Below the pieces are notes generated by a model. It was not told the DNA's origin. It saw only the letters and a list, made by a program, of their open reading frames with translations, and made no database searches. The translations under genes and the position numbers were made by a program. A stretch of 64,000 nt of DNA from positions 2,418,001-2,482,000 of the forward strand of contig JAYQTB010000004.1 of NCBI GenBank assembly GCA_038147195.1. Direction: 5' to 3'. This document shows, in pieces, positions 60,176-64,000 of this stretch. Each line of letters opens with the position of its first letter. Position 1 is the stretch's first letter. This DNA is from Eutrophocola salsuginis (lineage in GTDB: Bacteria > Pseudomonadota > Gammaproteobacteria > Pseudomonadales > Pseudohongiellaceae).

Positions 60176-60187
60176 CCCGGAGATCGC

Positions 60188-61150
60188 GTGGACTATTCCG
60201 AGCTCATATCATTTCTTGAAGATGACAAGAAGCTGTCGCGCATTATCGATAAGCTGCCGAGGGATTTCCTAAACGATTTCAAACACGGCGATTTTCCGGG
60301 CTGGATCAAGGCCTTGCGTGACCTGCCCGCACTAGAGCCCGCATCTTTCGACCTGGCCAACGCTGTCTGTATTGGTGAGCCTGGCCAGTGCAGTGATGCG
60401 CAGCGCGCAGCCCTCAAACAATCCCTACTGAAACTGCAGCCCTGGCGTAAGGGTCCCTTCGAGTTGTTCGGTATGGACATTGAGACCGAGTGGCGCTCAG
60501 ATTGGAAGTGGGATCGCCTCAAGGAACATATCTCCCCACTGGCCACCCGCACGGTGCTGGATGTGGGCTGTGGCAACGGCTACCACTGCTGGCGCATGGC
60601 AGGAGCAGGCGCCCGTTTCGTCTTGGGAATCGATTCCCACTTGTTGTTCTCCATGCAGTACTGGGCCATCCGCCATTTTCTGAAAACACCTCCGGTTTTT
60701 GTCGTACCCTTGGCTCTGGAGGACCTGCCGGCAGAGCTGCATGCTTTCGACACGGTGTTTTCCATGGGCGTGCTATACCACCGCCGCTCTCCCTTCGGGC
60801 ATTTATCCGGTCTGAGGGACTGCCTGCGCCGCGGCGGGGAACTGGTGCTTGAAACCCTGGTGATTGATGGGAAGGAAGGCATGACCTTGGTCCCGCAGGG
60901 GCGTTACGCGCGCATGCCGAACGTTTGGTTCCTGCCCAGTTGCGACACGCTTCACGAGTGGCTCAAAAAGGCCGGCTTCCGCAATATTCGGTTAGTGAAT
61001 GTGTCGAAGACGTCGGTCGAAGAGCAGCACACCACGGAATGGATGACCTTCGAATCCCTGCCCGAGGCGCTCGACAAGCACAACCCCGCCATCACGATAG
61101 AGGGCTATCCGGCACCTATGCGTGCCATCTTCGTGGCCGAGAAACCGTGA
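60188..61150 (+). CDS. cmoB: tRNA U34 carboxymethyltransferase
   Basis: CmoB transfers the carboxymethyl group of carboxy-SAM to 5-hydroxyuridine-34 in tRNA. The 320-residue protein starts at GTG 60188. It has an N-terminal helical region, WRKGPFELFGMDIETEWRSD, motif I VLDVGCGNGYHCWRM and the substrate-region FSMGVLYHRRSPFGHLSGLR, as in E. coli CmoB (323 residues). The stop overlaps a following ATG by one base (TGATG). Confidence 0.96.
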   Translation: MDYSELISFLEDDKKLSRIIDKLPRDFLNDFKHGDFPGWIKALRDLPALEPASFDLANAVCIGEPGQCSDAQRAALKQSLLKLQPWRKGPFELFGMDIETEWRSDWKWDRLKEHISPLATRTVLDVGCGNGYHCWRMAGAGARFVLGIDSHLLFSMQYWAIRHFLKTPPVFVVPLALEDLPAELHAFDTVFSMGVLYHRRSPFGHLSGLRDCLRRGGELVLETLVIDGKEGMTLVPQGRYARMPNVWFLPSCDTLHEWLKKAGFRNIRLVNVSKTSVEEQHTTEWMTFESLPEALDKHNPAITIEGYPAPMRAIFVAEKP

Positions 61151-61323
61151 TGGCGTCATCGCCACTATGGCCAAGGGCGCGCGGGCCGGGTTCGAAAAAC
61201 ATTACGCGCTGGACCGCCACGTACTTGTGCCAGGAACTGGCAGGGGTCACCCTGCACGAATTCGATGGCCGCTTTGGATTAAAACGTTTTGGCTGCGTGT
61301 CCTTCATCATCCGTAAGCTATAG
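61122..61323 (+). pseudogene. Small gene remnant after cmoB with an apparent frameshift
   Basis: Two plus-strand frames share protein-like text. The frame open from 61122 reads MAKGARAGFEKHYALDRHV; around 61210-61225 the sense continues in the frame of ATG 61150 as TYLCQELAGVTLHEFDGRFG and ends LKRFGCVSFIIRKL. The tail resembles the C-terminal strand of small methyltransferases, but that is weak. One base lost or gained would join them. The first frame overlaps the end of cmoB, so only the last part is independent of cmoB. Confidence 0.3.
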
Positions 61324-61439
61324 CAGGAATTCACCGTCTTGCCGAAAAGCCTGACAGCGCAAAAAATTGCGCACTGCACTTGTCGCCTGAGTCCATCGCC
61401 GCTTCCCAATAAACGCTTGTTTTTCCGTTAAGGGGCTAT

Positions 61440-61451
61440 ACACTCCAGTGT
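61440..61451. promoter_or_regulatory. Short inverted repeat at a gene start
   Basis: ACACT-CC-AGTGT (61440-61451) ends two bases before ATG 61454 and overlaps a TATACA -10-like word. A binding site that blocks both transcription and initiation is conceivable. Confidence 0.3.
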
Positions 61452-61453
61452 AA

Positions 61454-61684
61454 ATGAGTGTCGCCAAAGAAGCCAAGCAGCAGGACCGTCCCCTGGAACT
61501 GGGCGCATTCTTGCGCGAATTGGTAAAAGTCGTACCCATCTCCAAAGCGCAGTTCGATGATCTCACCGACCGGCGCCGGACCACCGCACAGCAGCGCGCA
61601 CACATCCTCAGTGGCGCACAGAAAGTCGCTGATTTTGCCACCACCATGATCGAAGTGCTGCGCGTGGCACCGGGATCGAAATAG
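61454..61684 (+). CDS. Small basic cytoplasmic protein, unknown
   Basis: This 76-residue protein starts at ATG 61454, with no membrane segment. It is charged and predicted largely helical (LELGAFLRELVKVVPISKAQ, then DRRRTTAQQRAHILSGAQKV). I do not recognise it. It lies 20 bases before waaF on the same strand, so it may share a message, but there is no functional link I can name. A short inverted repeat overlaps its start region. Confidence 0.5.
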   Translation: MSVAKEAKQQDRPLELGAFLRELVKVVPISKAQFDDLTDRRRTTAQQRAHILSGAQKVADFATTMIEVLRVAPGSK

Positions 61685-61704
61685 TTCCCGGAGCTCCAGG
61701 TAGC

Positions 61705-62727
61705 ATGAAGATTCTCATCATAGGACCTTCCTGGGTGGGCGACATGGTGATGGCTCAGGGCCTGTTCATCGCTCTGAAAAATATCTACCCCGACTGCGAG
61801 ATCCATGTCCTGGCGCCCGCCTGGTGCCGCGACCTGTTGGCGCATATGCCCGAAGTGATGGCAGCCATCGACATGACGGTCGGGCACGGTAAGCTAGACT
61901 TAAGCAAGCGCCGCGCCATTGCCCGCGATCTCAAGCAACAGCGGTTTGACCAAGCCATCATCCTGCCAAATTCGTTCAAATCTGCCCTAATACCATGGTT
62001 TGCAGGGATCCCGCTGCGTATCGGCTGGCGCGGGGAAGCGAGATCACTGTTGATCAATGATTGTCGCGATCTCGACGAGCAAACCTACCCGCTCATGTTG
62101 GAGCGCTTCGTGGCGCTGGCCCTGCCGAAGGGATCGCCACTGCCGAAACCCTTGCCGCGTCCGGCATTGCATGTCAGTGAAAATGACAAGGCGACGGTTA
62201 CGGCGAAACTGGACCTTGTCCGCGATGATCCCGTGCTGGTGCTTTGCCCGGGCGCAGAATTCGGTGAGGCCAAGAAATGGCCTTCAAGCCATTATGCCGC
62301 CGTGGCGACACGCTGGCTGGAAAACGGTGGACAGGTCTGGATGCTAGGTTCTGCCAGAGATGCAGGCGATGCGCTCGCCATTACCGAAACAATTCCCAAG
62401 GTATTGCGTGAACGGTGTATCGACCTGACCGGCAAGACCTTGCTGACCGATGCCATACACCTGATGGCCTGTGCCGACAGGGTGTTGAGCAACGATTCCG
62501 GGCTCATGCATGTCGCCGCAGCCCTGGCGCGCCCGCTTGTCGTGGTCTACGGTTCTACCTCCCCCGCCTTCACGCCACCACTGGCTGACAAAGTCAGGAT
62601 TGTGTCACTGGGGCTCGATTGCAGCCCGTGCTTCAAGCGCACCTGCCCCCTGGGTCATACCGATTGCCTGGAAAAACTGGCTCCGGAAGAAGTGCTTACC
62701 GCCATGCACGAACTCGAGACGTCATGA
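61705..62727 (+). CDS. waaF: Lipopolysaccharide heptosyltransferase II
   Basis: WaaF adds the second heptose to the inner core of lipopolysaccharide on the cytoplasmic face of the inner membrane, using ADP-heptose. The 340-residue GT9 protein begins KILIIGPSWVGDMVMAQGLF. It has LPNSFKSALIPWFAGIPLRI, the donor-site CPGAEFGEAKKWPSSHYA and the DSGLMHVAAALARPLVVVYG motif; the tail LDCSPCFKRTCPLGHTDC is characteristic of WaaF. It overlaps waaG as ATGA. Confidence 0.95.
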   Translation: MKILIIGPSWVGDMVMAQGLFIALKNIYPDCEIHVLAPAWCRDLLAHMPEVMAAIDMTVGHGKLDLSKRRAIARDLKQQRFDQAIILPNSFKSALIPWFAGIPLRIGWRGEARSLLINDCRDLDEQTYPLMLERFVALALPKGSPLPKPLPRPALHVSENDKATVTAKLDLVRDDPVLVLCPGAEFGEAKKWPSSHYAAVATRWLENGGQVWMLGSARDAGDALAITETIPKVLRERCIDLTGKTLLTDAIHLMACADRVLSNDSGLMHVAAALARPLVVVYGSTSPAFTPPLADKVRIVSLGLDCSPCFKRTCPLGHTDCLEKLAPEEVLTAMHELETS

Positions 62728-63860
62728 AAGTTGCCCTTGTTCTCTTTGATTGGTTTGCCCATGGTGGTTTGCAGCGCGACTGTCGCCGCATCGGCGAAAG
62801 CCTGCATGAGAAGGGCGCCAAGGTCGACGTGATCTGTATGAATCGCGATGGTGATCTGCCCGACGGCATGCTCCTCATACAGGCCATTAACGCATCGAGT
62901 AACAGCATTTCTGCCCGCAAACATTTTCTCGCGTTCCTAGAACGACATCTGGCGCAACATGACTACGATGCGGTCATCGGTTTCAACAGGCTGCCACACC
63001 TGGATTATTACTTTGCAGCAGATACCTGTTTCGCATGGAAGGCGACACGTGAACGCAACCTGTTATATCGTTGGACGCCGCGCAGCCGGCAGTACCTGGC
63101 TTTTGAGAAGGCCGTGTTCGGGCCGGGCAGTGACACAGACCTGCTTATGTTGTCGCCAATGCAAAAGCAGGAATACCTGGCCTGCTATCCGCAGTCGCTG
63201 CCGCGCATGGTCGACCTGCCTCCCGGCATTGCCCGTGACCGGATGGCACCGGAAAATTCTGTGCAGGTTCGTCAGGAATTTCGTAGGGAATTCGGTATCG
63301 GCAATGATGAATTCATTCTGTTGCAGGTCGGCACCGGCCACCCGGTCAAGGGCGTCGACAGGTCGATCAGGGCGCTGGCCTCACTGCCGGAAACCATCAA
63401 GTACAGAACACGCCTTTTCATACTAGGCAATGACAGGCAGGGGCGGTATGACGGGCTGGCCGCACAACTGGGTATTGCGGACAGGATTAGGATACTGTCC
63501 GGCCGTGACGACCTGCCGCGTTTTTACCAGGGCGCTGATATCTGCCTGCAACCCTCCCACAAGGAAAGTGCTGGCATGGTGATCTTGGAATCCATAGTCG
63601 CGGGCTTGCCGGTGCTGGCTACGGCCACCTGTGGCTATGCCTTCCACGTTGAACAGGGTGCAGCAGGTGTGGTTCTGCCAGCGCCGTTCAGTCAGCAGTC
63701 CATGAATGCCGCCTTGCTGGCGATGTTGCAGAGCGAAGACCGTCCTCGCTGGCGTTCCAATGGCATTGCCTATGGCAAGGCCGGTAATTTTTACGACATG
63801 CCGGCACTGGTAGCGCAAATGATCATGTCAGGTAAAAGGGTCGAAGAAGATGGCAACTGA
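62724..63860 (+). CDS. waaG: LPS core glucosyltransferase I-like (GT4)
   Basis: From ATG 62724 (ATGA overlap with waaF) this is 378 residues. GT4 features: N-terminal KVALVLFDWFAHGGLQRDCR, LQVGTGHPVKGVDRSIRALA, and the donor-site KESAGMVILESIVAGLPVLA (E-x7-E). WaaG adds the first outer-core hexose (glucose in enterics) to heptose II. Position between waaF and a WaaP-like kinase supports it, though the exact sugar here cannot be told. It overlaps the next gene by 11 bases. Confidence 0.92.
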   Translation: MKVALVLFDWFAHGGLQRDCRRIGESLHEKGAKVDVICMNRDGDLPDGMLLIQAINASSNSISARKHFLAFLERHLAQHDYDAVIGFNRLPHLDYYFAADTCFAWKATRERNLLYRWTPRSRQYLAFEKAVFGPGSDTDLLMLSPMQKQEYLACYPQSLPRMVDLPPGIARDRMAPENSVQVRQEFRREFGIGNDEFILLQVGTGHPVKGVDRSIRALASLPETIKYRTRLFILGNDRQGRYDGLAAQLGIADRIRILSGRDDLPRFYQGADICLQPSHKESAGMVILESIVAGLPVLATATCGYAFHVEQGAAGVVLPAPFSQQSMNAALLAMLQSEDRPRWRSNGIAYGKAGNFYDMPALVAQMIMSGKRVEEDGN

Positions 63861-64000
63861 GCTCTTCCTCGACTATGCGCTCACCAGGGCAGTGGGTGGC
63901 CGTGATCCGTTTGCAGCTTTCGCCGAGATGTCGGGCCAGGAGTTTCGCGCCCTAGAAAGCCGTCGTACCTACGCTGTCGATTTGTCCGGCAAACGCTACT
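63850..64000 (+). CDS. waaP: LPS core heptose kinase, WaaP-like, N-terminal part
   Basis: Only the first 50 residues lie in the window: ATG 63850, then TELFLDYALTRAVGGRDPFA and QEFRALESRRTYAVDLSGKR. The FRALESRRT pattern is the WaaP (RfaP) signature just before the kinase core. WaaP phosphorylates heptose I of the inner core, which strengthens the outer membrane. The gene overlaps waaG by 11 bases and continues past the window end. Confidence 0.85.
   Translation, partial: MATELFLDYALTRAVGGRDPFAAFAEMSGQEFRALESRRTYAVDLSGKRY

Noticed and set aside
1..64000. tRNA, rRNA, CRISPR arrays, transposases or phage genes
   Set aside because: No cloverleaf-like T-loop context, repeat-spacer array or transposase motif was seen on either strand.

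Overview
The window reads as chromosome of a free-living, probably marine or other aquatic, gammaproteobacterium with fairly high GC. The evidence is gene content and order: rppH-ptsP-lgt-thyA-folA is a classic gammaproteobacterial housekeeping string, and an rpoH-type sigma-32, cmoA-cmoB, an AttEFGH/YbbAP-like ABC module and waaF-waaG-waaP lipopolysaccharide-core genes agree with it. No genus can be named from this alone. Coding density is high, and ATGA-type overlaps and GTG starts are common. I see no rRNA, tRNA, CRISPR array, insertion sequence or prophage.

Layout. 1-7.6 kb (+): the end of an iron-type ABC permease, gcvH, the rppH-ptsP-lgt-thyA-folA string and an alpha/beta hydrolase. 7.6-10.2 kb (-): two tandem VOC proteins, a small secreted protein, a broken VOC/PhnB-like fragment, a DUF2007-like protein and a LysE exporter. 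10.3-23.5 kb (-): a seven-gene, 13.2-kb operon. In transcription order it encodes a VWA/glutamine-amidotransferase-like membrane protein, a secreted caspase-fold protein lacking the expected cysteine, a secreted TPR/HExxH peptidase, a MoxR AAA+ ATPase, a DUF58 protein, a BatA-like VWA membrane protein and a 1247-residue DUF4175-like coiled-coil membrane protein. It ends at a strong terminator. This is the best candidate here for an undescribed multi-protein envelope machine.

24-28.7 kb (+): a TPP-dependent enzyme, an Nramp-fold transporter without the metal-binding signature and an OFA-type MFS transporter, probably a carboxylate uptake and decarboxylation unit. 28.8-38.6 kb is an accessory region of exported proteins: a secreted methyltransferase-like protein, a half-size UPF0016 protein, two divergent paralogues around a DUF6152 protein, a Tat-exported MBL-fold protein with a degraded metal site, a di-haem planctomycete-type PSD1 protein, a Tat-exported DUF1552 protein and a secreted ankyrin protein. 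The last four look like one exported functional module. 38.8-42.3 kb holds a glycosylase, YchJ, GST, a carboxylesterase and two gene remnants (one with an in-frame stop, one the tail of an EAL domain).

42.3-46.7 kb: an ABC exporter (ATPase and double-FtsX permease) followed by an AttH/CrtC-like lipoprotein gene that carries an apparent one-base frameshift and is preceded by heptamer repeats. 46.7-53.2 kb: ppnP, two paralogous small membrane proteins, a MATE exporter, a TSUP permease, a DUF35/SCP2-thiolase pair and a nitroreductase. 53.5-58.9 kb: rpoH, DUF423, trmB, a YgjP-like peptidase, a DUF3820 protein, and leuA divergent from an Lrp/AsnC regulator. 59-64 kb (+): HIT, cmoA-cmoB (tRNA wobble uridine modification), a small gene remnant, a small unknown protein, and waaF-waaG-waaP for the lipopolysaccharide inner core. 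Gene functions were assigned by reading motifs and recalled family features; no database search was run.
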